NCBI RefSeq assembly: GCF_041008525.1 | Contig: NZ_JBFLUG010000005.1 | Location: 72,471-136,470 of the forward strand | Direction: 5' to 3' | DNA: 64,000 nucleotides | Source: Parafrankia sp041008525 | Lineage (GTDB): Bacteria > Actinomycetota > Actinomycetes > Frankiales > Frankiaceae | Shown here: piece by piece, positions 30,899-38,516 of the stretch | How the letters are laid out: every line of letters begins with the position of its first letter | Position numbering within the stretch: the first letter of the stretch is position 1 | Notes under the pieces: generated by a model | Told to the model about the DNA's origin: nothing | What the model saw: only the letters and a program-made list of their open reading frames with translations | Databases searched by the model: none | Position numbers and translations under genes: made by a program

Positions 30899-31771
30899 AT
30901 GAACCAACGGACTGCCGAACGGACCGGCGGGCGGGCCGGCCAGCGGGTCGGCGAGCGGGTCGGGCTGCTGCGCACGGAGGCCGGCAGCTACCTGCTGCTG
31001 GTCGGCGCGGCGTTCCGCTCGGCCGCGCAGTACCGCGTCTCGCTGGTGCTGTACACCCTGGTGGAAATGGCGGGCGCGGCTCTGGACCTCGCCACGATCA
31101 GCATCATCTTCGCCCACCTGTCGGACCTCGACGGCTTCTCGTTGGCCGAGGTCGCGTTCCTCTACGGGACGTCCGCGCTGGCGTTCGCCCTCGCCGAGGC
31201 CATGGCCGGCCCGCTCGACCAGCTCGGCTGGCACATCAAGGAGGGCAGGATGGACGCGGTACTCATCCGCCCGGTCAGCGTGCTCGTGCAGTGCGCGACG
31301 ATGGACTTCTCGCCGCAGCGCCTCAGCCGGATCGTCCAGCCGGTCGCCGTTCTCGCGGTCAGTGTCGCCGCACTGGACGTCGACTGGACCCCGGCCCGCG
31401 TCGCGCTGCTCCCCGCGATGATCGCCTGCGGGACGCTGATCAGTATCAGTCTCGCTGTCGGCATCGCGGCCGTACTGTTCGTCGCGCCGGACTCGAGCCT
31501 CGCGGTCAGCGCCGTCCGGCAGGGCTCGGCACTGGCGACGCAGTACCCGCTCACGGTCTACGGGCGCCGCGCCGCCCTGCTGATGACCGTGGTCCTCCCG
31601 ATCGCCTTCGTGAACTGGCAGCCGGCGCTGTTCGTCCTCGACCGGCCGGACCCGTTCGGCCTGCCGGCGTTCACCCGCTTCCTCTCGCTGCCCGTCGCCG
31701 TCGTCTGCGCCGCCGCCGCCGCGACGGCGTGGCGGTCGGGGATCCGTCACTACCGCGGCGTGGGGGGCTGA
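30899..31771 (+). CDS. ABC-2 type transporter permease (second permease)
   Basis: Second membrane component of the same exporter, 290 residues from ATG 30899 with GAGGG just upstream. About six hydrophobic segments are present. The family stretch LGWHIKEGRMDAVLIRPVS, between the second and third segments, mirrors the IRNGSIEVDLVRPV motif of the first permease, so the two probably form a pseudo-symmetric pair. The stop is five bases before the ATPase start. Confidence 0.86.
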   Translation: MNQRTAERTGGRAGQRVGERVGLLRTEAGSYLLLVGAAFRSAAQYRVSLVLYTLVEMAGAALDLATISIIFAHLSDLDGFSLAEVAFLYGTSALAFALAEAMAGPLDQLGWHIKEGRMDAVLIRPVSVLVQCATMDFSPQRLSRIVQPVAVLAVSVAALDVDWTPARVALLPAMIACGTLISISLAVGIAAVLFVAPDSSLAVSAVRQGSALATQYPLTVYGRRAALLMTVVLPIAFVNWQPALFVLDRPDPFGLPAFTRFLSLPVAVVCAAAAATAWRSGIRHYRGVGG

Positions 31772-31775
31772 GCCG

Positions 31776-32762
31776 ATGCCTGACAGCGACATCGCGATCG
31801 ACGTCCAGAACGTCACCCGGGCGTTCGTGCTGCGGCGGCGCACCGGCTGGATGCGCCGGGAGAGATCTGTCCTGCACGCCGTCTCGGACCTGTCGTTCAC
31901 CGTGCGGGCCGGCGAGATGGTGGGCTACCTCGGGCCGAACGGGGCAGGCAAGAGCACCACGATCAAGATGCTGGTCGGCATTCTCACCCCGTCCGGCGGG
32001 CGGTTGCGGGTGGCCGGGCTCGATCCGTCCCGGCAGCGGCTGCGGCTCGCCCGGCGCATCGGCGTCGTGTTCGGCCAGCGCTCGGCGCTGTGGTACGACC
32101 TCCCACTCCGCGACAGCTTCGAACTGGTCCGCCGTATCTACCGGATCCCGTCCGAGCGGTACCGCCGGAACCTCGACGAGTTCGTCGACCTGCTGGACCT
32201 GGGGCCGTTCATCGACACCCCGGTGCGCCAGCTCTCGCTGGGGCAGCGGATGCGCGGGACCATCACCGCGGCCTTCCTCCCCAACCCCGAGGTCGTCTAC
32301 CTGGACGAACCGACGATCGGTCTGGACGTGGTCTCCAAGGCTGCTGTCCGTTCGTTCCTGGAGCGGACGAACCGCGAGCAGGGGACGACGATCCTGCTGA
32401 CAACCCACGACATGGGCGACGTCGAGCAGCTCTGCCGCCGGGTGATGGTCATCGACCACGGCCGGCTCGGCTTCGACGGTGAGCTGGCCGCGCTGCGGGC
32501 GCGCATCGGCGGCGTGCGGACGCTGCGGGTCGACCTGGCCGTGCCGATGCCGGCGATGGCTGTGGAGGGAGCCGAGGTCGTGCGCGTGGAAGGGACTCGG
32601 CAGTGGCTGCAGTTCCCGGCCGACACGAGCGCGGCACCGCTGGTCAGCGAGGTGGCGGCCCGCTATCCGCTGGTGGACCTGACCGTCGGCGAGCCGGCGA
32701 TCGAGGACATCGTCGCGCGCCTCTACACGACCGACCGCCTCCCGGCGCCGAGAGTCGGGTAG
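31776..32762 (+). CDS. ABC-2 type exporter ATP-binding protein
   Basis: Cytoplasmic ATPase of the three-gene exporter, 328 residues. Walker A is LGPNGAGKSTTIKML, the signature is LSLGQRMRG, Walker B is VVYLDEPTIGLDVVSK, and the switch region is LLTTHDMGDVEQLC. The N-terminal RRRTGWMRRERSVLHAVSD insertion and the LWYDLPLRDSFELVRRIY stretch are typical of the uncharacterised subgroup paired with these permeases. The C-terminal 90 residues are an accessory domain after the NBD. It ends 41 bases from the convergent hisH gene. Confidence 0.92.
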   Translation: MPDSDIAIDVQNVTRAFVLRRRTGWMRRERSVLHAVSDLSFTVRAGEMVGYLGPNGAGKSTTIKMLVGILTPSGGRLRVAGLDPSRQRLRLARRIGVVFGQRSALWYDLPLRDSFELVRRIYRIPSERYRRNLDEFVDLLDLGPFIDTPVRQLSLGQRMRGTITAAFLPNPEVVYLDEPTIGLDVVSKAAVRSFLERTNREQGTTILLTTHDMGDVEQLCRRVMVIDHGRLGFDGELAALRARIGGVRTLRVDLAVPMPAMAVEGAEVVRVEGTRQWLQFPADTSAAPLVSEVAARYPLVDLTVGEPAIEDIVARLYTTDRLPAPRVG

Positions 32763-32803
32763 ACCGCCGCAGGAGGGAGCCGGCGGCAGGAGGTGGCGTG
32801 CGG

Positions 32804-33418
32804 TCAGTTCAGGGTGCGCAGCCAGTTCTCCAGGACGTGGGCACCGGCGTCACCGGACTTCTCCGGGTGGAACTGGGTGGCCGTCAGCGGCCCACGCTCG
32901 ACCGCCGCGGCGAAGGCCTCGCCGTGCTCGGCGACAGTGTCCCCGGGCCGCGGCCGGGCGGCGTAGGAGTGCACGAAGTAGAAACGCGTGCCGGCCTCGA
33001 CCCCCGCGAACAGGACGGACGCGGGGGGCGGCGCGACGACGTTCCAGCCCATGTGCGGCAGGACGGGCGCGGACAGCCGCTCCACGCTGCCGGCGAGCAC
33101 GCCGAGGCCCTCCGTCCGCACCCCGTGCTCGTCGCCGAGCTCGTAGAGGATCTGCATGCCGACGCAGATCCCGAGGACAGGCCGCCCGGCCGCGAGCCGC
33201 TCGCGCACGACGGCCCCGCCACCGACCGCCGTCAGGCCGGCCATGCAGGCCGCGAAGGCGCCCACGCCGGGAACGACGAGGCCGTCCGCGGCCCGCGCGG
33301 CGTCGAGATCAGCCGTCACGGTCACCTGGGCACCGAGGCGGGCGACGGCCCGCTCGGCCGACCGCAGGTTCCCCGAGCCGTAGTCGAGAACGACGACGTT
33401 CGGCTGCCCGCCGCTCAC
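32804..33418 (-). CDS. hisH: Imidazole glycerol phosphate synthase glutaminase subunit
   Basis: Class I glutamine amidotransferase that feeds ammonia to HisF. It has 204 residues from GTG 33416-33418. The nucleophile is in LGICVGMQIL, the catalytic His and Glu are in TQFHPEKSGDAG, and the N-terminal strand reads VVVLDYGSGNLRSAERA. The start overlaps the hisB stop by four bases (GTGA). It is the last gene of the hisD-hisC-hisB-hisH operon. Confidence 0.96.
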   Translation of the reverse strand: MSGGQPNVVVLDYGSGNLRSAERAVARLGAQVTVTADLDAARAADGLVVPGVGAFAACMAGLTAVGGGAVVRERLAAGRPVLGICVGMQILYELGDEHGVRTEGLGVLAGSVERLSAPVLPHMGWNVVAPPPASVLFAGVEAGTRFYFVHSYAARPRPGDTVAEHGEAFAAAVERGPLTATQFHPEKSGDAGAHVLENWLRTLN

Positions 33419-34002
33419 AGCACACCCTTGGTGGACGGGACGCCGGCCACCCGGGCGTCGAGGGCCACCGCGTCACGCATCGCGCGGGCGACGGACTTGA
33501 ACTGGGCCTCGACGACGTGGTGCGCGTTGCGCCCGGACAGCACCCGCACGTGCAGCGCGATCCGCGCCGAGGCGGTGATCGACTCGAAGACGTGCCGGGT
33601 GAGGGTCGTGTCGTAGGTGCCGATCAGCCCGACCAGCTCCGGTTCGACGTGGACGCAGTAGGGCCGGCCGGACAGGTCCACCGCGGACTGCACGAGCGCC
33701 TCGTCAAGCGGCACGGTCGCGTCCCCGAAGCGCCGGATCCCGGCCTTGTCGCCGAGAGCCTCCCGCAGCGCCGCCCCGAAGCCGATGGACGTGTCCTCGA
33801 CCGTGTGATGGGCGTCGATGTGCAGGTCGCCCTTGGTCCGCACGGTGAGGTCGAAACCGCCGTGCTTGCCGAGCTGCTCCATCATGTGATCGAAGAACGG
33901 GACGCCGGTCTCGGACGACGCCCGGCCCGTCCCGTCGAGGTCGAGCTCGATGAGAACGTGCGATTCCTTGGTGCTGCGCTCGATCCGGGCGGTGCGTGCC
34001 AT
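33415..34002 (-). CDS. hisB: Imidazoleglycerol-phosphate dehydratase
   Basis: Manganese enzyme that dehydrates imidazole glycerol phosphate. It is monofunctional, with 195 residues and no phosphatase domain, as in other actinobacteria. Metal-binding motifs are VPFFDHMMEQLGKHG, DAHHTVEDTSIGFG and NAHHVVEAQFKSVARAM. It starts at MARTARIERSTKESHV and follows hisC after 69 bases. Confidence 0.96.
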   Translation of the reverse strand: MARTARIERSTKESHVLIELDLDGTGRASSETGVPFFDHMMEQLGKHGGFDLTVRTKGDLHIDAHHTVEDTSIGFGAALREALGDKAGIRRFGDATVPLDEALVQSAVDLSGRPYCVHVEPELVGLIGTYDTTLTRHVFESITASARIALHVRVLSGRNAHHVVEAQFKSVARAMRDAVALDARVAGVPSTKGVL

Positions 34003-34071
34003 GCGGGTCCCTTGCGGCTTCTGTCGGGTCTGCTGTCGGGTCTGCGGGACGGTTTCGGGGTCGGTGTTCGC

Positions 34072-35298
34072 TCAGCCGACCGGCGGGCTCGCCGGTGCTG
34101 GGCGCAGCAGGGACGGGCGGTCGGCGAGCACCGCGCGCAGTGCGGCGAGGAAGGCGTCTGTCTCGGCCGGCAGCCCGGCGGTGACCCGCAGCCAGCCGTC
34201 GAGGCCGAGATCCCGCACGAGCACGCCGGCGTCGAGCAGGCCCTGCCACACGGCGTGCTGGTCGGTGAACCGGCCGAACAGGACGAAGTTCGCGTCGCTC
34301 GGCGCCACCTCGCAGCCCAGCTCCGGCAGGGACCGTACCAGCAGGTCACGCTGGGCCTTGACCGCGTCGACGGTGCCGAGCAGCTCGTCGGCGTGCGCCA
34401 GCGCGGTACGCGCGACCGCCTGGGTGAACGAGGAGAGATGGTAGGGCAGCCGCACCAGCTGCAGCGCGTCGACGACCGCCGGGTGCGCCGCCAGGTACCC
34501 GACCCGGGCACCCGCGAGCGCGAACGCCTTGCTCATCGTGCGGGTGACCACCAGCCGGGGCTGCGCCGGCAGCAGGGTGAGGGCGCTGTGCACACCGGCA
34601 CGGCGGAACTCCCCGTAGGCCTCGTCGACCACCACCACGCCCGAGCCGACCTCGCCCATCGCCTCACAGGCGGCGGTGATGACGTCCAGGTCGATCGCGG
34701 TGGCAGTGGGGTTGTTCGGTGAGCACAGGAACAGCAGCGCCGGGCGGTGCCGGCGGATCGCGCCGGCGACCTGGTCTGCGCTGAGGGTGAAGTCCGCCGC
34801 CCGCTGCTCGGCGACCCAGCCGGTGGCCGTGGCCAGTGCGATCAGCCGGTGCATCGAGTAGGACGGCTCGAAGCCGACGGCGTTGCGCCCCGGCCCGCCG
34901 AAGACCTGGCACAGCTGCTGGATGATCTCGTTCGACCCGTTGGCGGCCCAGACCTGGGCGGCCGTCACCCCGAAGCCGGCATCCGGGGTCAGGTAGTAGG
35001 CCAGGTCGGCGCGCAGCGCCTCGGCCTCGCGGTCCGGGTAGCGGTTCGCCTCGGTCGCGGCCAGCGTCGCGGCCTTGCCCAGGGCGTCGACGAGCCCGGG
35101 CGACGGCGGGTGCGGGTTCTCGTTCGTGTTCAGCCGCACCGGGACGTCGATCTGCGGCGCCCCGTAGGGCGACAGCCCACGCAGGTCATCACGCAGGGGC
35201 AGGTCGTCCAGTGTGACGACCCGCCGGGCGGCACGTTCGCCACCGGCGACGACCGCGCCGGCGGCGGCGCCTCCCGCCGCGTTGGTGCTGCTGGTCAT
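34072..35298 (-). CDS. hisC: Histidinol-phosphate aminotransferase
   Basis: PLP aminotransferase for the seventh step of histidine synthesis. It has 408 residues from ATG 35296-35298. The PLP lysine is in RTMSKAFALAGARVGYL, substrate residues include LNTNENPHPPSPG and NRYPDRE, and CSPNNPTAT is the cofactor loop. The first 25 residues are low complexity. The ATGA overlap with hisD fixes the start; the frame is open further upstream but inside hisD. Confidence 0.95.
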   Translation of the reverse strand: MTSSTNAAGGAAAGAVVAGGERAARRVVTLDDLPLRDDLRGLSPYGAPQIDVPVRLNTNENPHPPSPGLVDALGKAATLAATEANRYPDREAEALRADLAYYLTPDAGFGVTAAQVWAANGSNEIIQQLCQVFGGPGRNAVGFEPSYSMHRLIALATATGWVAEQRAADFTLSADQVAGAIRRHRPALLFLCSPNNPTATAIDLDVITAACEAMGEVGSGVVVVDEAYGEFRRAGVHSALTLLPAQPRLVVTRTMSKAFALAGARVGYLAAHPAVVDALQLVRLPYHLSSFTQAVARTALAHADELLGTVDAVKAQRDLLVRSLPELGCEVAPSDANFVLFGRFTDQHAVWQGLLDAGVLVRDLGLDGWLRVTAGLPAETDAFLAALRAVLADRPSLLRPAPASPPVG

Positions 35299-36596
35299 CG
35301 CGCCCGAACCTCCACCGCATCGACGTGCCCGATCAGATCCTCGGCGCCACCGAGCGCGGCAATGCGCGGCGCGATGTCGGCGAGCGCCTCGTCCGTGCAC
35401 TCCACGACGTGAACCTGGCGCTGGAACGCGGACACGGCAAGACCACCGGAGTGCCGCGCCGTGCCACCGGTCGGCAGGACGTGGTTGGAACCGGCCAGAT
35501 AGTCACCCAGCGGCACCGGCGCGTACGGCCCCACGAAGATCGCACCCGCGTTCCGCACCCGGGCGGCGACCGCCGCGGCGTCCACCGTCTGGATCTCCAG
35601 GTGCTCCGCGGCCCATGCGTCGACGACGGCCAGGCCGGCGTCAAGGTCGGCGACCAGCGCCACCCCGCCCTGGCCGGCCAGAGCCTCGGCCACCCGGTCG
35701 CGGTGCCGGGTGACGGGTACCTGCTTGTCGAGCTCGACGTCCACCGTGTCGGCAAGCTCGACCGACGTCGTGACCAGCAGGCACGCCGCCATCGGATCGT
35801 GCTCCGCCTGGGCGATCAGGTCGGCGGCGACGAAGTCAGCCCGGGCCGAACCATCGGCGAGGATGGCGACCTCGGTCGGCCCTGCCTCGGCGTCGACCCC
35901 GACGATGCCGCGGAGCAGGCGCTTCGCCGCCGTCACGTAGACGTTGCCCGGGCCGGTGACCACATCGACCGGCGGGCAGCTCTCGGTGCCGTGGGCGAAC
36001 ATCGCCACGGCCTGGGCGCCCCCGGCCGCGTAGACCTCGCCGACGCCGAGCAGCGCGCAGGCGGCCAGCACGACCGGGTGCGGCAGCCCGCCGTTGTCTA
36101 CCTGCGGCGGAGAGGCGACGGCCAGCGACCCCACTCCGGCCTCCTGGGCCGGGACCACGTTCATGACCACACTGCTGGGGTAGGCGACCCGCCCGCCCGG
36201 CACGTAGAGGCCGACCCGCTCGACCGGAATCCACCTCTCGGTGACCGTCGTGCCCGGAGCGACCTCGACGGCGACCGGTTCCCGCAGCTGCGCGCGATGG
36301 ACCAGCCTGGCCCGCCGGATCGCCTCGGTCAGCGCGTCGCGGACCGCCGGGTCGAGCTCGGCGAGCGCCGCGGCGAGGACCTCGGCCGGCACCCGCAGGC
36401 CCGCGGGGCGCACCCGGTCGAACCGTTCGGCCGCGTCGAGAACGGCCGCGTCACCGCGGTCGCGGACGTCGTCGCAGACGGGGCGGACCGCTTCGATCGC
36501 CACGTCGACATCGACGGCTGCCCGCGGGAACAGCCGGCGGACCTCCGCGGCGCTGGGAGTCGTGGAACGCAGATCGAGCCTTCTGAGCACGCCCAT
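35295..36596 (-). CDS. hisD: Histidinol dehydrogenase
   Basis: Zinc- and NAD-dependent enzyme that oxidises histidinol to histidine in two steps. It has 433 residues from ATG 36594-36596 (MGVLRRLDLRSTTPSAAEV). Motifs seen are VGLYVPGGRVAYPSSVVMN, VTGPGNVYVTAAKRLL, GVDAEAGPTEVAILAD, the zinc and catalytic site AEHLEIQT, and SNHVLPTGGTARHSGGL. It is the first gene of the hisD-C-B-H operon. Its promoter region is shared with the divergent methyltransferase and contains a long inverted repeat. Confidence 0.96.
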   Translation of the reverse strand: MGVLRRLDLRSTTPSAAEVRRLFPRAAVDVDVAIEAVRPVCDDVRDRGDAAVLDAAERFDRVRPAGLRVPAEVLAAALAELDPAVRDALTEAIRRARLVHRAQLREPVAVEVAPGTTVTERWIPVERVGLYVPGGRVAYPSSVVMNVVPAQEAGVGSLAVASPPQVDNGGLPHPVVLAACALLGVGEVYAAGGAQAVAMFAHGTESCPPVDVVTGPGNVYVTAAKRLLRGIVGVDAEAGPTEVAILADGSARADFVAADLIAQAEHDPMAACLLVTTSVELADTVDVELDKQVPVTRHRDRVAEALAGQGGVALVADLDAGLAVVDAWAAEHLEIQTVDAAAVAARVRNAGAIFVGPYAPVPLGDYLAGSNHVLPTGGTARHSGGLAVSAFQRQVHVVECTDEALADIAPRIAALGGAEDLIGHVDAVEVRAR

Positions 36597-36633
36597 GAGC
36601 GTATCGGCCCGGCCGCCGGTCCGAGGAGTGGAA

Positions 36634-36697
36634 TTCTTCGGGAATACCACAACACGACACGACAATGCGTCTGATCCGGCAGATTTTCCCCGAAGAA
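36634..36697. repeat. Interrupted inverted repeat in the hisD / methyltransferase divergent promoter
   Basis: TTCTTCGGG at 36634-36642 and CCCGAAGAA at 36689-36697 are exact reverse complements 46 bases apart. The region is relatively AT-rich for this genome. It could be a dimeric regulator site bound across a loop, or a leader hairpin. Confidence 0.35.
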
Positions 36698-36785
36698 CGG
36701 ATCGGCTTCGACACCGCCTCGGCAGCCGCGTCGACCGACCGGTGAGCTGACGCCGGCGGCAGATCAGGTCCGATAACCTCGGCAG

Positions 36786-37493
36786 GTGACTGACAGTGCG
36801 GACGTCGCCCCGACCAGCGGGAACACCGACTCAGGCAAGTCGGGCTTCCTGCCGCCGGGCCTGCGGGGCTACCTGGTCGCCCACGGTTCGCCGCCAGACG
36901 GCATCCTGGTCGACCTCGCCGCCGAGACGGCGGCGCTCGGCGATGCCGGGCGCATGCAGATCCCCGCCGAGCAGGGCGCGCTCCTGACGATCCTGACCGC
37001 GGCGCTCGCGCCGTCCCGGGCGATCGAGATCGGGACGTTCACCGGGTACTCGTCGCTGTGCGTGGCCCGCGGCCTGCCGCCGGGCGGGCACCTGCTGTGC
37101 CTCGACGTCAGCGACGAGTGGACGTCCGTCGCCCGTCGTTACTGGGAGCGGGCCGGGGTCAGTGACCGGGTCGAGCTGCGCCTGGGGCCGGCCGCCGAGT
37201 CACTGGCGGCGCTGCCCGAGGAGCCCACCTTCGACCTGGCCTTCATCGACGCCGACAAGCAGTCGTACCCGGCCTACTTCGAACTGCTGCTCCCCCGGAT
37301 GAACACCAACGGGCTGATCATCGTGGACAACGTGCTGCAGTCCGGGCGGGTGCTGGACGAGGAGGACGAGGAGGACAGCCCCAGTGTCGTCACGATGCGC
37401 GGCTTCAACGCGGCGCTCGCCGTCGACGCCCGCGTGCAGGTCGTCGTCCTCCCCGTCGCGGACGGGCTGACGATCGCGCGGAAGCTGCCGTAG
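36786..37493 (+). CDS. SAM-dependent O-methyltransferase, caffeoyl-CoA OMT family
   Basis: Soluble methyltransferase of 235 residues from GTG 36786. The SAM-binding stretch is IEIGTFTGYSSLCVARGLP, followed by LLCLDVSDEWTSVARRYW. The metal and catalytic part is LAFIDADKQSYPAYFELLLP and IIVDNVLQSGRV. An acidic loop (DEEDEEDSP) precedes the C-terminus. Family members methylate catechols or other hydroxylated small molecules; the substrate here is unknown. It is divergent from hisD, with 189 bases between them, and monocistronic. Confidence 0.88.
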   Translation: MTDSADVAPTSGNTDSGKSGFLPPGLRGYLVAHGSPPDGILVDLAAETAALGDAGRMQIPAEQGALLTILTAALAPSRAIEIGTFTGYSSLCVARGLPPGGHLLCLDVSDEWTSVARRYWERAGVSDRVELRLGPAAESLAALPEEPTFDLAFIDADKQSYPAYFELLLPRMNTNGLIIVDNVLQSGRVLDEEDEEDSPSVVTMRGFNAALAVDARVQVVVLPVADGLTIARKLP

Positions 37494-37530
37494 CGGGCGG
37501 AACAGCCGTCCGCCGTACGGGCGGCCTTGA

Positions 37531-37585
37531 CCTGTGGGCCCAGGGCCCAGGGCCCAGGGCCTGTGGGCCTGTGGGCCTGTGGGCA
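37531..37585. repeat. G/C minisatellite between convergent genes
   Basis: The stretch reads CCTGTGGG once, CCCAGGG three times, then CCTGTGGG three times. It fills the gap between two convergent stop codons (37493 and 37588). The GGGCCC junctions are self-complementary, so it may fold and act as a bidirectional terminator. Confidence 0.6.
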
Positions 37586-37587
37586 CA

Positions 37588-38427
37588 TCACAACAGGTAC
37601 TGCTCCGGGCGGCCGATCCTGACGTCGACGCCCGGCGAGTAGTGCGCGAGCGGGTCGCCCGGCGGCGGGGTGAGCCCGGCCGCCCGCAGCAGCCCGTCAT
37701 CGAACTCCGCCACCTGCGCCCGGTACAGCGGCCACGGGTCGTGGCTGGCCCGGATCGCCCGGTGGGCCAGCCCGGTCGCGCTGTACAGCCGCCAGCGGGC
37801 GGTGAGGAAATGGTCCAGCGGGCCCAGCTCGTCATCGCGGTAGGCGACACCGATCCGCACCCGCAGCTGGCAGGACGCACCTCGCGGGCCGGGCCAGCGG
37901 CGACGGCTCCCGTACCGGACCTCGCCCGGTCCCGGCCCTGGCCCGAGCCGGGGCCCGGACTCCGCGGGCAGCCCGTCAGCTCCGGAGAGCGTCATCGCGG
38001 ACCACAGATAGGGCAACCGGTAACCGCTCCGAGCCACCAGGACGGCGCCGAGCCGGGCCGCGTCGAGGGAGAAGAACCAGACGCCCCGCCGGCCCAGGCG
38101 GTCCACGACATACGTCCGGACGTTCGTCTCCGGAAACGTCGACGCCCAGGGAACCGACCAGCCGCGACCGGTCGCCACCCGCATGCTGAAGGGCACCAGG
38201 CTGACCCAGGCACGACCGTCGAAGACATCGACCTCCAGCTCCGGCGGCAGCAGTGCGCGCACCCGGTCGGGCTCGAACGGCCAGTGCACGAACGTCAGCC
38301 GCTCCCAGCGCTGGAGCGAGGCAGGCCGCTCGACCGTGAACGGGCAGACCGGCCCGACCGTGGGCCGGTCCGAGGCTGGCAGAACGGAGCCCTCCACCCC
38401 GGCCAGATTCGTTTCATCCGCGTGCAT
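37588..38427 (-). CDS. DUF2071 (YqjF-like) family protein
   Basis: A 279-residue soluble protein of the DUF2071/YqjF type, a family with an acetoacetate-decarboxylase-like fold and no settled function. Family features visible are FVHWPFEPDRVRALLPPEL near the N-terminus, AWVSLVPFSMRV, NVRTYVV and VWFFSLDAARLGAVLVAR. A Pro/Gly-rich loop sits near residue 160. It begins at ATG 38425-38427 and converges on the methyltransferase gene. Confidence 0.82.
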   Translation of the reverse strand: MHADETNLAGVEGSVLPASDRPTVGPVCPFTVERPASLQRWERLTFVHWPFEPDRVRALLPPELEVDVFDGRAWVSLVPFSMRVATGRGWSVPWASTFPETNVRTYVVDRLGRRGVWFFSLDAARLGAVLVARSGYRLPYLWSAMTLSGADGLPAESGPRLGPGPGPGEVRYGSRRRWPGPRGASCQLRVRIGVAYRDDELGPLDHFLTARWRLYSATGLAHRAIRASHDPWPLYRAQVAEFDDGLLRAAGLTPPPGDPLAHYSPGVDVRIGRPEQYLL

Positions 38428-38516
38428 AGAGCGATAATGGACGTCCCGTGCTCCTGGGGCATCCTGGATGGTGCCAGGGACCGGTGAGCAACCGTGATCA
38501 CACGCGTCAGACGCGG

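Noticed and set aside
29903..31900. A 665-codon minus-strand open frame opposite the ABC-2 permeases
   Set aside because: It is an Arg/Glu/Asp-rich antisense reading; the plus-strand permeases have proper hydrophobic segments and coupled starts.
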